Positions 53,226 to 61,654 of a stretch of DNA of 64,000 nt are shown here, piece by piece; the first letter of the stretch is position 1; each line of letters starts with the position of its first letter. Made by a program: the position numbers and the translations under genes. The stretch comes from Bacteroides intestinalis (GTDB lineage Bacteria > Bacteroidota > Bacteroidia > Bacteroidales > Bacteroidaceae). Where the stretch lies: contig NZ_CABJDN010000002.1 in NCBI RefSeq assembly GCF_902364365.1, positions 558,155 to 622,154 of the forward strand. Direction: 5' to 3'. The notes beneath the pieces are model-generated. The model was not told the origin of the DNA. It did no database searches and saw only the letters and a program-made list of their open reading frames with translations.

Positions 53226-54269
53226 ATGATAGAAAAACTGATTGTTCTTGAGGATATCGACCCGGTTATCTTTTACGGTGTGAATAACGCCAATATGCAG
53301 TTGATAAAAGCTTTGTACCCCAAACTGCGCATTGTTGCACGCGGCAATGTCATCAAAGTATTGGGAGATGAAGAAGAGATGTGCGCATTCGAAGAAAACA
53401 TTACCAAGCTGGAAAAATACTGCGCCGAATACAACTCATTGAAAGAAGAGGTGATCATCGATATCATCAAAGGAAATGCACCGCAAGCAGAAAAGTCGGG
53501 TAACGTCATCGTATTCAGCGTGACAGGCAAACCGATCATCCCCCGCAGTGAAAATCAGCTTAAACTGGTGGAAGGTTTCGCCAAGAACGACATGGTATTT
53601 GCCATAGGTCCTGCCGGTTCGGGAAAGACGTATACTGCCATTGCCCTTGCCGTACGTGCCCTCAAAAATAAAGAGATCAAGAAAATCATCCTCAGTCGCC
53701 CCGCCGTGGAAGCCGGTGAGAAGCTTGGATTCCTGCCCGGTGACATGAAGGATAAGATAGACCCGTACCTGCAACCATTGTATGATGCCTTGCAGGATAT
53801 GATTCCGGCTGCCAAACTGAAAGAATACATGGAACTGAACATCATTCAGATTGCTCCCCTCGCCTTTATGCGCGGACGGACGTTGAATGATGCAGTCGTA
53901 ATTCTGGATGAAGCGCAGAACACCACTACCCAGCAGATCAAGATGTTCCTCACCCGTATGGGTATGAACACCAAGATGATCGTAACGGGAGATATGACAC
54001 AGATCGACCTGCCCTCTTCCCAGACTTCGGGACTGGTACAGGCACTCCGCATCTTGAAAGGTGTGAAAGGCATCAGCTTTGTGGAACTGAACAAGAAAGA
54101 TATTGTGCGTCACCAATTGGTAACCCGCATTGTAGATGCCTACGAGAAATTTGATAAGGAAACCAAAGCCGAACGGGATAGTCGCAAAGAAGCGAAAGCG
54201 GAAAGTAACCTCAATAATAGATATCCAAATCATAAATATAACAATGATGAAAGCATTAACAAAAACTGA
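53226..54269 (+). CDS. PhoH family ATPase
   Basis: A 347-residue PhoH-like protein with a KH-like N-terminal region (1-90) and a P-loop ATPase (95-320): [15 protein letters not shown] as Walker [31 protein letters not shown] as Walker B and [13 protein letters not shown]. In other bacteria PhoH proteins are RNA helicase/nuclease partners. Its promoter is TAAATTTG at 53174-53181, and the purC start lies inside its 3' end. Confidence 0.95.
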   Translation: MIEKLIVLEDIDPVIFYGVNNANMQLIKALYPKLRIVARGNVIKVLGDEEEMCAFEENITKLEKYCAEYNSLKEEVIIDIIKGNAPQAEKSGNVIVFSVTGKPIIPRSENQLKLVEGFAKNDMVFAIGPAGSGKTYTAIALAVRALKNKEIKKIILSRPAVEAGEKLGFLPGDMKDKIDPYLQPLYDALQDMIPAAKLKEYMELNIIQIAPLAFMRGRTLNDAVVILDEAQNTTTQQIKMFLTRMGMNTKMIVTGDMTQIDLPSSQTSGLVQALRILKGVKGISFVELNKKDIVRHQLVTRIVDAYEKFDKETKAERDSRKEAKAESNLNNRYPNHKYNNDESINKN

Positions 54270-55191
54270 TTTCAATTTTCCGGGACAGAAAAGTGTGTAC
54301 CACGGAAAAGTACGCGATGTTTATAACATCAATGGTGAAAAGCTGGTTATGGTAGCAACCGACCGTATCTCCGCATTCGACGTTGTTTTGCCGAAAGGCA
54401 TTCCTTTCAAAGGACAAATGCTGAATCAGATTGCAGCCAAATTTCTGGATGCCACTACTGATATCTGTCCCAACTGGAAGACAGCTACACCCGACCCGAT
54501 GGTAACGGTAGGTGTAATGTGCGAAGGTTTCCCCATCGAAATGATTGTACGCGGTTATCTTTGTGGTAGCGCATGGCGTACTTACAAGAGCGGTGTACGC
54601 GAAATCTGTGGTGTGAAGTTGCCCGAAGGAATGAAGGAAAACCAGAAGTTCCCCGAACCCATCATCACCCCGACTACGAAAGCTGAAATCGGTGAACACG
54701 ACGCAGACATTTCAAAAGAAGAAATTCTTGCTAAAGGTCTGGCTACTCCCGAAGAATATGCCGTATTGGAGAAATATACCATGGCACTCTTCAACAGAGG
54801 AACTGAGATCGCAGCAGAACGTGGTCTGATTCTGGTAGATACAAAGTATGAATTCGGTAAGCACAACGGTACTATTTACCTGATGGACGAAATCCACACA
54901 CCGGACTCCAGCCGCTACTTCTACTCCGAAGGTTATCAGGAACGTTTTGAAAAAGGCGAAGCACAGAAACAACTTTCTAAAGAATTCGTTCGCGAATGGT
55001 TGATGGACAATGGTTTCCAGGGCAAAGAAGGACAACAAGTTCCGGAAATGACAGACGAAATCGTAGCATCCATCAGTGAGCGTTACATTGAACTGTACGA
55101 GCATATCACCGGAGAACAATTCGTGAAGGAAGATACCAGCAACATTGCTTCACGTATCGAAAAGAACGTAACGGAATACTTAAATAAGTGA
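54244..55191 (+). CDS. purC: SAICAR synthase
   Basis: A 315-residue phosphoribosylaminoimidazole-succinocarboxamide synthase (EC 6.3.2.6) of purine synthesis. Motifs include [52 protein letters not shown] and [11 protein letters not shown]. The start at 54244 overlaps the phoH stop by 26 nt; a frame start at 54136 would add residues inside phoH that are not family-like. Confidence 0.97.
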   Translation: MMKALTKTDFNFPGQKSVYHGKVRDVYNINGEKLVMVATDRISAFDVVLPKGIPFKGQMLNQIAAKFLDATTDICPNWKTATPDPMVTVGVMCEGFPIEMIVRGYLCGSAWRTYKSGVREICGVKLPEGMKENQKFPEPIITPTTKAEIGEHDADISKEEILAKGLATPEEYAVLEKYTMALFNRGTEIAAERGLILVDTKYEFGKHNGTIYLMDEIHTPDSSRYFYSEGYQERFEKGEAQKQLSKEFVREWLMDNGFQGKEGQQVPEMTDEIVASISERYIELYEHITGEQFVKEDTSNIASRIEKNVTEYLNK

Positions 55192-55261
55192 TAAACGGTT
55201 TAGTGACAAGTGATTAACAGGTTTATTAATCACTTATCACCAACTACTAAACACTATCAAC

Positions 55262-55999
55262 ATGGATTATCCCCAGGAACATATCAAACCCTACGGTAAG
55301 GACGGAAAGAAGAGTGAACAGGTAGAAGAAATGTTCGACAACATAGCTCCTGCTTACGATAAGCTGAACCATACCCTTTCATTAGGCATCGACCGTAGTT
55401 GGCGCCGGAAAGCGATCCATTGGTTAAAGCCTTTCCAACCGAAGCGCATCATGGACGTAGCCACCGGTACAGGTGACTTTGCCATTCTTGCCTGCCGCGA
55501 GTTGCAGCCCGATGAACTGATAGGCACCGACATCTCAGAGGGAATGATGGACGTGGGACGTAATAAAGTAAAACAGGCGCACCTCTCGGACAAAATATCC
55601 TTTGCCCGGGAGGACTGCACCTCTCTCTCATTTGCCGATGACACGTTCGATGCCGTAACCGTAGCGTTCGGCATCCGCAACTTCGAAGGGTTGGACAAAG
55701 GGTTGGCGGAAATGTGCCGCGTGCTGAAAACCGGAGGGCATCTCATCATTCTGGAACTCTCCACGCCGGACCGTTTTCCGATGAAACAACTTTTCACCAT
55801 CTACTCCAAAGTAGTCATCCCTCTGCTCGGCAAATGCCTGTCAAAAGACAATAGTGCTTACACCTACCTGCCCCAAAGCATCCGTGCTTTCCCGCAAGGC
55901 GAAGTGATGCAGGAAGTTATTCGCAAAGCAGGTTTCAGTCAGGTTAATTTCCGCAGACTGACGTTCGGTATATGCACTCTTTATACTGCGACTAAATGA
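55262..55999 (+). CDS. menG: Demethylmenaquinone methyltransferase
   Basis: A 245-residue UbiE/MenG-type methyltransferase, the last step of menaquinone synthesis (Bacteroides uses menaquinone). SAM-binding [10 protein letters not shown], UbiE signature [24 protein letters not shown] and [15 protein letters not shown] are present. It stands between purC and aroE with about 30-70 nt gaps, probably part of a longer transcription unit. Confidence 0.95.
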   Translation: MDYPQEHIKPYGKDGKKSEQVEEMFDNIAPAYDKLNHTLSLGIDRSWRRKAIHWLKPFQPKRIMDVATGTGDFAILACRELQPDELIGTDISEGMMDVGRNKVKQAHLSDKISFAREDCTSLSFADDTFDAVTVAFGIRNFEGLDKGLAEMCRVLKTGGHLIILELSTPDRFPMKQLFTIYSKVVIPLLGKCLSKDNSAYTYLPQSIRAFPQGEVMQEVIRKAGFSQVNFRRLTFGICTLYTATK

Positions 56000-56031
56000 A
56001 ATGATTATTGACATAGCACACTAAGAGAATT

Positions 56032-56778
56032 ATGCAGAAATACGGTTTAATAGGCTATCCGCTGAGACATTCGTTTTCCATCGGATATTTCAATGAAAAG
56101 TTCAAATCGGAGAATATCGATGCCGAATATGTGAACTTTGAGATACCCAACATCAATGACTTTATGGAAGTCATAGAGGAAAATCCCAACCTCTGCGGAC
56201 TTAATGTGACCATCCCGTACAAGGAACAGGTCATCCCCTTTCTTGACGAACTGGACAAAGATACCGCAAAGATCGGCGCAGTGAACGTCATCAAAATCAT
56301 CCGCCAGCCGAAGGGAAAAGTAAAGCTTGTCGGCTACAACTCGGATATTATAGGTTTTACACAGTCCATTGAGCCTTTACTGCAACCCCATCACAAGAAG
56401 GCGCTGATTCTGGGTACAGGCGGTGCGTCCAAAGCCGTCTATCGCGGACTGGCCAATCTGGGCATCGAAAGCGTATTCGTATCGCGTACGAAAAAGGAAT
56501 CGTCTTATCTCACTTATGACGAACTGACACCGGAGATCATGCAGGAATATACAGTCATCGTAAACTGTACGCCCGTAGGCATGTATCCTAAGGTGGATTT
56601 CTGTCCGGATATTCCTTATGATCAATTAACTCCCAACCATTTGCTCTACGATTTGTTATATAATCCCAATGAAACCCTTTTCATGAAAAAGGGAGAGGCT
56701 CACGGCGCCGTCACTAAAAACGGGCTGGAAATGCTGTTATTGCAAGCATTTGCCGCATGGGAAATATGGAACAAATAG
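56032..56778 (+). CDS. aroE: Shikimate dehydrogenase
   Basis: A 248-residue AroE (EC 1.1.1.25) of aromatic amino-acid synthesis. GLIGYPLRHSFS at the N-terminus binds shikimate with NVTIPYKE, which contains the catalytic Lys; the cofactor motif is LGTGGASKAV, followed by VNCTPVGMYP. Length and motifs are complete. It lies 32 nt after menG. Confidence 0.95.
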   Translation: MQKYGLIGYPLRHSFSIGYFNEKFKSENIDAEYVNFEIPNINDFMEVIEENPNLCGLNVTIPYKEQVIPFLDELDKDTAKIGAVNVIKIIRQPKGKVKLVGYNSDIIGFTQSIEPLLQPHHKKALILGTGGASKAVYRGLANLGIESVFVSRTKKESSYLTYDELTPEIMQEYTVIVNCTPVGMYPKVDFCPDIPYDQLTPNHLLYDLLYNPNETLFMKKGEAHGAVTKNGLEMLLLQAFAAWEIWNK

Positions 56779-56795
56779 AGTGAAAGGAAGGAAAT

Positions 56796-57746
56796 ATGAA
56801 GAAAGGTATCAAGTACAGTCTGCTCGGACTGTTAGCAGTTATCATTATTGCCCTCACAGGTGCGAGTTTCTACATGCTCGGCTACTCGCTGAGACCGGAG
56901 CACAACAAAGGGAAAGATATTCCCGGCTCCTACGAGTATATGCTCAGCGAGTACCCGCAAATCAAGCCTTGGATAGATAGTTTGCAAACAGCCGGTGCTT
57001 TACGGGATACCTTTATTATCAACCCTGAAGGAGTGCAACTGCATGCCATTTACGCAGCCGCTCCCGAACCTACTCACAAAACAGCCGTCATCGTGCATGG
57101 TTATACGGACGATTGCATCCGTATGCTGATGATAGGTTACCTTTACAACAAAGATTTAAAGTATAACATTCTGCTGCCCGACCTGCAAAATCAGGGATTA
57201 AGCGGAGGCCCTGCCATTCAAATGGGTTGGAAAGACCGGCTGGACGTATTGCGCTGGATGGACATTGCCAACGATATTTACGGCGGAAATACCCAGATGG
57301 TAGTACATGGCATCTCTATGGGTGCCGCCACCACTATGATGGTATCCGGTGAGCCTCAACAACCTTTCGTGAAATGTTTTGTGGAAGATTGCGGTTATAC
57401 CAGCGTATGGGACGAATTCTCCTATGAGTTGAAAGGGCAGTTCGGGCTGCCTCCTTTCCCGTTGATGTACACCACCAGCTGGCTGTGTAACGCGAAATAC
57501 GGCTGGAACTTCAAGGAAGCTTCTTCGCTGAATCAGGTCAGGAAGTGCAAACTGCCGATGTTCTTCATTCATGGCGATGCAGATACATACGTACCCACCT
57601 GGATGGTCTTCCCGCTCTATGAGGCAAAATCGGAACCTAAAGAATTGTGGCTTGCCCCCGGTGCCACACACGCCATGTCCTATAAGGATCACCCGGAGGA
57701 ATACACCGAACGTGTGAAGAATTTTGTAGGAAAATACATCTATTGA
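56796..57746 (+). CDS. Membrane-anchored alpha/beta hydrolase
   Basis: A 316-residue protein with an N-terminal membrane anchor (LLGLLAVIIIALTGASFYMLGY) and an alpha/beta hydrolase domain facing the periplasm. The nucleophile elbow is HGISMGA, preceded by IVHGYTDD, and the catalytic Asp and His are likely in GDADTYVP and GATHAMSY. Such YqkD/BAAT-like proteins are of unknown substrate; esterase or peptidase activity is possible. It starts 17 nt after aroE. Confidence 0.88.
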   Translation: MKKGIKYSLLGLLAVIIIALTGASFYMLGYSLRPEHNKGKDIPGSYEYMLSEYPQIKPWIDSLQTAGALRDTFIINPEGVQLHAIYAAAPEPTHKTAVIVHGYTDDCIRMLMIGYLYNKDLKYNILLPDLQNQGLSGGPAIQMGWKDRLDVLRWMDIANDIYGGNTQMVVHGISMGAATTMMVSGEPQQPFVKCFVEDCGYTSVWDEFSYELKGQFGLPPFPLMYTTSWLCNAKYGWNFKEASSLNQVRKCKLPMFFIHGDADTYVPTWMVFPLYEAKSEPKELWLAPGATHAMSYKDHPEEYTERVKNFVGKYIY

Positions 57747-57784
57747 TGTGATTTTTCCTATATTCGCCACACAAATACATTAGT

Positions 57785-58690
57785 ATGAAAAGATTAATCT
57801 CCATAAGTTTATTCCTATGCCTGCTGCTATCCGTGCAGGCACAGAAGGTCTATACTACAGACAATATCCCCAAAGTACATCTTCAGAACAAAATGCGCTA
57901 TGTCTGCAATCCGGACGGCATCCTCTCTCAGGCTGCCTGCGACAGCATCGACCGTATGCTGTATGCATTGGAACAACAGACCGGCATTGAGACAGTAGTT
58001 GCCGTAGTTCCGTCTATCGGCAATGATGATTGCTTTGACTTTGCACACCGCCTGCTCAACGAATGGGGTGTGGGAAAGAAAGGAAAGAATAATGGTCTGG
58101 TCATTCTTCTGGTGACCGACCAGCGCTGCATCCAGTTCTACATTGGTTACGGACTGGAAGGAGATCTGCCCGATGCCATCTGTAAACGCATCCAGACGCG
58201 CGACATGATTCCCTATCTGAAAGATGGTAACTGGGATGCGGGTATGGTTGCCGGTGTGCGTGCCGTATGCGGCAGACTGGACGGCAGCATGGTGAATGAT
58301 ACAGATGATGAAGAAGACATTTCCTTCTTCGGCATTCTGGCAGCAGTTATCGGATTCTTTGTTGTTGCCGGAGGAATCGGTTGGATGGCGGCACGTGCCG
58401 CAAGCAAATGCCCCAACTGCGGACAGCACAAATTGCAACGCACCAGCAGTAAAGTGGTTTCACGGATCAACGGAGTAAAAACGGAAGATGTTACCTACAC
58501 TTGCCTCAACTGCGGACACAAGGTAGTACGCCGCAAACAGTCGTATGATGAAAACTATCGCGGAGGTGGCGGAGGAGGTCCGGTCATATTTGGCGGTGGC
58601 GGAGGCTTCGGCGGCGGAGGCGGTGGCTTCAGCGGAGGCAGCTTCGGTGGAGGTATGGGAGGTGGCGGAGGTGCCGGTTCCCGATTCTGA
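57785..58690 (+). CDS. TPM-domain exported protein with glycine-rich tail
   Basis: A 301-residue protein: signal peptide (ISLFLCLLLSVQAQ), TPM domain (about 35-165, GILSQAACDSIDRMLYALE, TDQRCIQFYIGYGLEGDLPDA), one transmembrane helix (about 178-198), a zinc-ribbon-like pair CPNCGQ...CLNCGH, and a Gly-rich C-terminus (GGGGFGGGGGGFSGG). TPM proteins often accompany LemA, as here. They are implicated in photosystem repair or membrane-protein quality control elsewhere; the role here is unknown. Confidence 0.9.
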   Translation: MKRLISISLFLCLLLSVQAQKVYTTDNIPKVHLQNKMRYVCNPDGILSQAACDSIDRMLYALEQQTGIETVVAVVPSIGNDDCFDFAHRLLNEWGVGKKGKNNGLVILLVTDQRCIQFYIGYGLEGDLPDAICKRIQTRDMIPYLKDGNWDAGMVAGVRAVCGRLDGSMVNDTDDEEDISFFGILAAVIGFFVVAGGIGWMAARAASKCPNCGQHKLQRTSSKVVSRINGVKTEDVTYTCLNCGHKVVRRKQSYDENYRGGGGGGPVIFGGGGGFGGGGGGFSGGSFGGGMGGGGGAGSRF

Positions 58691-58795
58691 GAGTTGAAAC
58701 TCTCAGAGTGACAAGCTACGGGCTACAAGCTACAAGTGCCTTTCGGTATCACAGCGCAGCAACTCGTAGCTTGTAGCTCGCAACTTGTAGCTAAT
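58687..58795. repeat. Intergenic repeat cluster between TPM and LemA genes
   Basis: CTGAGAGTT/AACTCTCAG (58687-58695/58698-58706) overlaps the TPM stop. Then several AGCTACAAG words (58713-58735) and their inverted copies CTTGTAGCT (about 58767-58792) form a large imperfect hairpin. The element separates two genes that are functionally linked. Confidence 0.55.
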
Positions 58796-58824
58796 TAATA
58801 ATAATCATTTAATAAAAGAAAAGT

Positions 58825-59406
58825 ATGAAGAAATCAACTATTATCATTCTTGTTGTTTTAGCTCTCCTCGTCATTTGGGGTGTCACTGGTTATAACGGAC
58901 TGGTAACTATGGATGAAAACGTAAGCGGACAATGGTCAAACGTTGAAACACAATATCAACGCCGTGCCGACTTGATTCCGAATCTGGTTAGTACGGTAAA
59001 AGGATACGCTTCTCATGAAAAAGAGACTCTGGAAGGTGTGGTAGAGGCTCGCAGCCAGGCTACTCAAATTAAAGTAGATGCTAACGATCTGACTCCGGAA
59101 AAGTTGGCTGAATACCAGAAAGCTCAAGGTGCGGTAACTTCTGCATTGGGTAAGTTGCTTGCCATTACTGAGAATTACCCCGACTTGAAAGCAAACCAGA
59201 ATTTCCTGGAACTGCAAGCTCAATTGGAAGGTACTGAAAACCGTATCAACGTGGCACGCACCAACTTCAACAATGCAGCAAAGAACTTCAATACCGCCAT
59301 CCGCCGCTTCCCGAAGAACATTCTTGCAAGTCTGTTCGGTTTCGAAAAGCGTGCTTACTTTGAAGCTTCCGAAGGAGCTGAAACAGCACCGCAGGTACAG
59401 TTCTAA
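58825..59406 (+). CDS. lemA: LemA family protein
   Basis: A 193-residue LemA: one N-terminal transmembrane helix (IIILVVLALLVIWGVTGYNGLV) and a helical domain with NVETQYQRRADLIPNLVSTVKGYA and the terminal RFPKNILASLFGFEKRAYFEASEGAE block. Function in bacteria is unknown; it is frequently paired with TPM-domain proteins. A strong terminator follows. Confidence 0.95.
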   Translation: MKKSTIIILVVLALLVIWGVTGYNGLVTMDENVSGQWSNVETQYQRRADLIPNLVSTVKGYASHEKETLEGVVEARSQATQIKVDANDLTPEKLAEYQKAQGAVTSALGKLLAITENYPDLKANQNFLELQAQLEGTENRINVARTNFNNAAKNFNTAIRRFPKNILASLFGFEKRAYFEASEGAETAPQVQF

Positions 59407-59447
59407 AATAGACATAGTCCTACCGTAACAAACGGTTCAATAAAAAC

Positions 59448-59520
59448 AAGTCCCCCTTCCACCCATTGGAAACTCCGATCTATTCGAGTCTCCGGGATGG
59501 AAGGGGGACTTTCATTTTTT
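59448..59520. terminator. Strong terminator downstream of lemA
   Basis: AAGTCCCCCTTCCA (59448-59461) pairs perfectly with TGGAAGGGGGACTT (59498-59511), and T runs follow; GGA-ACTC/GAGT-TCC pair in the loop. It may also serve the convergent gene. Confidence 0.85.
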
Positions 59521-59529
59521 TTAAGATGA

Positions 59530-60090
59530 CTACTGTAAATCCGTTATTGCCTCTTTCAATTCTTTTATCCCGCTCCATGCTTTGAGGAACAAACGGATTC
59601 CTATCAGCAACCCTACGACAAGCCCAGTCCAGGCACCTATTAATATATAGCGATCACCCATTTGAGACATATCCCATATCATACTTGCCAGCAAAGGTAC
59701 GGCACACAACACACTCCCAGCTATTCCCACTTTGAAAGACATCCGGAAGCGACTCTCCGCCAGGCACACTTCACGTACAGTCATCTTCAGGCAATCAATC
59801 TTCCTTAGCAGCAACATCCACGTGAATTGCCGGGCTATTATCACAGCTACAAACAGAAACAACAGTATCCACGTTGACATGCTAAAATCACACATCTGAT
59901 TATGAACAATATACCAGCAAAAAAAAGGTAAACAGATCACTACAACCGTAAATCGCCGCAACACACGATCCTGTACCTGCTTTACTTTGCTGACCACCTT
60001 ACTATTTAGTTGCTGGCGCTGCTCCATTTCCAGACGCCCGAGCCTTTCTTCCATTATATTCCAATTTTGTTTTAATTCTTCCAGTTCCAT
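59530..60090 (-). CDS. Membrane protein downstream of the sigma factor (possible anti-sigma partner)
   Basis: A 186-residue protein: N-terminal coiled-coil-like region (MELEELKQNWNIMEERLGRLE) followed by four predicted transmembrane helices (about 48-68, 73-92, 122-142, 148-168). It is co-transcribed with the sigma-70-like gene 13 nt upstream, so an anti-sigma or signal-relay role is plausible. No anti-sigma motif (such as a zinc-binding HxxxCxxC) is seen, so this is inference. Confidence 0.6.
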   Translation of the reverse strand: MELEELKQNWNIMEERLGRLEMEQRQQLNSKVVSKVKQVQDRVLRRFTVVVICLPFFCWYIVHNQMCDFSMSTWILLFLFVAVIIARQFTWMLLLRKIDCLKMTVREVCLAESRFRMSFKVGIAGSVLCAVPLLASMIWDMSQMGDRYILIGAWTGLVVGLLIGIRLFLKAWSGIKELKEAITDLQ

Positions 60091-60103
60091 AATCTGTTTT
60101 ATT

Positions 60104-60592
60104 TTAGCTATTCGCTTGTTTGGTAAGTTTATCCTTAATTCGTTTCAATTTTGAAGCTACGGTATTGCGCGGCACACCGACAATTTCCGCAATCTCTTCG
60201 TAAGAATTTTCATCCAGCCACAGCAAGATGACGGCACGTTCAAACTTGTCCAGTCCCGCAATGAGGCGATACATCTCTTTCAAGCGTTTGGTCGTTTCAC
60301 TATCTTCTGCTTCCAAGCCATAGAGGGAATCCAAGGAAGTATGTTCGCCCCGGCGTTGCTGCTGGCGGTAGAAGGAGATACAGGTATTTAATCCCACGCG
60401 GTAAATCCACGAAGAAGGTTTACCCTTTCCTTCATAACCCTCGAAGCCTTTCCAAAGGTTTATTACTACATCTTGGTAGAGATCTTTAAAATTATCTCCA
60501 TCCGTTGCATACATGTAGCAGATTTTATAGATCACTCGCTTGTATTCCTCGATGAGGGAAGTGAACTGTTTTTCCTTATTATTTTGTTCCAT
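60104..60592 (-). CDS. ECF-type RNA polymerase sigma factor
   Basis: A 162-residue sigma-70-family factor with region 2 (ICYMYATDGDNFKDLYQDVVINLWKGFEGYEGK) and region 4 (LDENSYEEIAEIVGVPRNTVASKLKRIKDKL) and no region 3, as in ECF factors. The start at 60592 (MEQNNKEK) is supported by the family; upstream in-frame extension to 60781 would run into an 88-bp inverted repeat and is not coding. It probably redirects polymerase to envelope-related promoters. Confidence 0.88.
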   Translation of the reverse strand: MEQNNKEKQFTSLIEEYKRVIYKICYMYATDGDNFKDLYQDVVINLWKGFEGYEGKGKPSSWIYRVGLNTCISFYRQQQRRGEHTSLDSLYGLEAEDSETTKRLKEMYRLIAGLDKFERAVILLWLDENSYEEIAEIVGVPRNTVASKLKRIKDKLTKQANS

Positions 60593-60695
60593 CTTAAGAT
60601 AGTCTTTTATACATAAGACGCCCGATTTGGATATTAGTTGCAAAAGGGAAGAAAAAAACAAATTAAAGCTGTTTTCACGTTCAGAATTTGCCATC

Positions 60696-60783
60696 TTTTG
60701 CCACCGCATTGGCAATACTTTGCCACTTCGATGGCAAGGCTTTGCCAACACGATGGCAAAGTATTGCCAATGCGGTGGCAAAA
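60696..60783. repeat. Perfect 30-bp inverted repeat with TTGCCA words
   Basis: Bases 60696-60725 are the exact reverse complement of 60754-60783 (arms begin TTTTGCCACC and end GGTGGCAAAA). The 28-nt centre contains an additional TGGCAA/TTGCCA hairpin. TTGCCA or TGGCAA therefore occurs about nine times in 100 bp. Confidence 0.85.
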
Positions 60784-60903
60784 GATAAACAAAGTAATAG
60801 CAACAATTACTTCACTTAGAGTCCACTGTTCAGTAAGGTTAGCTATAAAGATTTTATAGTTTATTTCTACCCCACTCTATATATACTCTTACATAAAAAA
60901 ATG

Positions 60904-60911
60904 TATCTTTG
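60904..60911 (+). promoter_or_regulatory. -7 box upstream of a structured region
   Basis: TATCTTTG, an exact match to the Bacteroides -7 consensus, with transcription expected to start near 60918. Confidence 0.6.
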
Positions 60912-60917
60912 TGGCGT

Positions 60918-61180
60918 ATTTCTTTCGTAGGAAAGAGATATATTTTGCGATTTGGAGATATCATTTTATTATTCGTAACTTCTAAAATCTGGTAAATTTC
61001 TACAAGAGCGAATAATAAGTGGAAGTCTCCACGTCTGGATTGCATATAACTCTGTTATATACACTCTGGCGTGGGGCTATTACTTATTATTTTCTTGACG
61101 GGTTTACCAGAGCCTTGGAGTTGAATAATAATGTTAATAGTTCCCACGTCTCTTATTTTATAGTCAGAGAAATAGGAACA
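60918..61180 (+). ncRNA. Large structured RNA or leader (nested rod)
   Basis: From the promoter at 60904 a long rod can be drawn: TATTATTC/GAATAATA (60967-60974/61123-61130) encloses TCTGGTAAA/TTTACCAGA (60988-60996/61103-61111), which encloses AATAATAAGT/ACTTATTATT (61011-61020/61082-61091), then CTCCACG/CGTGGGG (61027-61033/61070-61076, one G-U) and ATATAAC/GTTATAT (61044-61050/61054-61060). Small hairpins flank it (CTTTC/GAAAG and GTTCC/GGAAC). It does not match tmRNA or RNase P signatures. 6S-like RNA is an alternative to test. Confidence 0.6.
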
Positions 61181-61211
61181 CACAACTAACCCTTTAAAAA
61201 CTTATAACACG

Positions 61212-61436
61212 ATGAATGAACCTCTTACCTGCTCCTGTCAAATGAAAACCGACTTAGAAAACTCAGCCGATGCATTTTCTTTTTTCAAAGAGAACTACCC
61301 TTTATCCAGTATTACGAATAATCTGAATACACTTTCCAAGCAAGAACTGCGCTGTGCTTGTTGCTTGATGGGGACTGTCTTAACAGGAATATCCCAGAAG
61401 AAAACAATTTGGGAACGATTGAAAGTAAAGAAGTAA
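61212..61436 (+). CDS. Small Cys-containing protein after the structured RNA
   Basis: A 74-residue frame with five Cys (CSCQ near residues 7-10, CACCLMG near 49-55) and a hydrophobic C-terminal half, but no recognised family and no clear Shine-Dalgarno (AACCCTTTAAAAAC precedes it). It could be the gene controlled by the structured leader, or a chance frame. The paired Cys residues raise the possibility of metal binding. Confidence 0.4.
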   Translation: MNEPLTCSCQMKTDLENSADAFSFFKENYPLSSITNNLNTLSKQELRCACCLMGTVLTGISQKKTIWERLKVKK

Positions 61437-61493
61437 TGTTTGATTAATTTCTTATGCAAAGGCAAGGCTATAAGCAAAATAATCGCTACTTTT

Positions 61494-61595
61494 GCTACGT
61501 GAAGATAGGCTGCACCTCAGCAAAATGCAAATGCCGGGGCATTCAGTTTAAATAAATCTCTCACATTCGAAAAAGAGAATGAATTCTCTTTTTAC
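61494..61595 (+). ncRNA. Candidate small RNA upstream of purM
   Basis: TACTTTTG (61487-61494) is followed about 75 nt later by a terminator-like palindrome AAAAAGAGA (61570-61578)/TCTCTTTTT (61585-61593). In between lies an AATGCC/GGCATT (around 61530-61545) hairpin with a tiny loop and no open frame. No strong -33 box is present, so expression is uncertain. Confidence 0.4.
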
Positions 61596-61654
61596 TCATA
61601 AAATCGAGATTTTGCACTATCTTTGCACATTCAATTGAAAAAACATATCAACTC

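Noticed and set aside
60593..60781. N-terminal extension of the sigma factor
   Set aside because: The extra residues come from translating the inverted repeat; sigma region 2 begins soon after the start at 60592.
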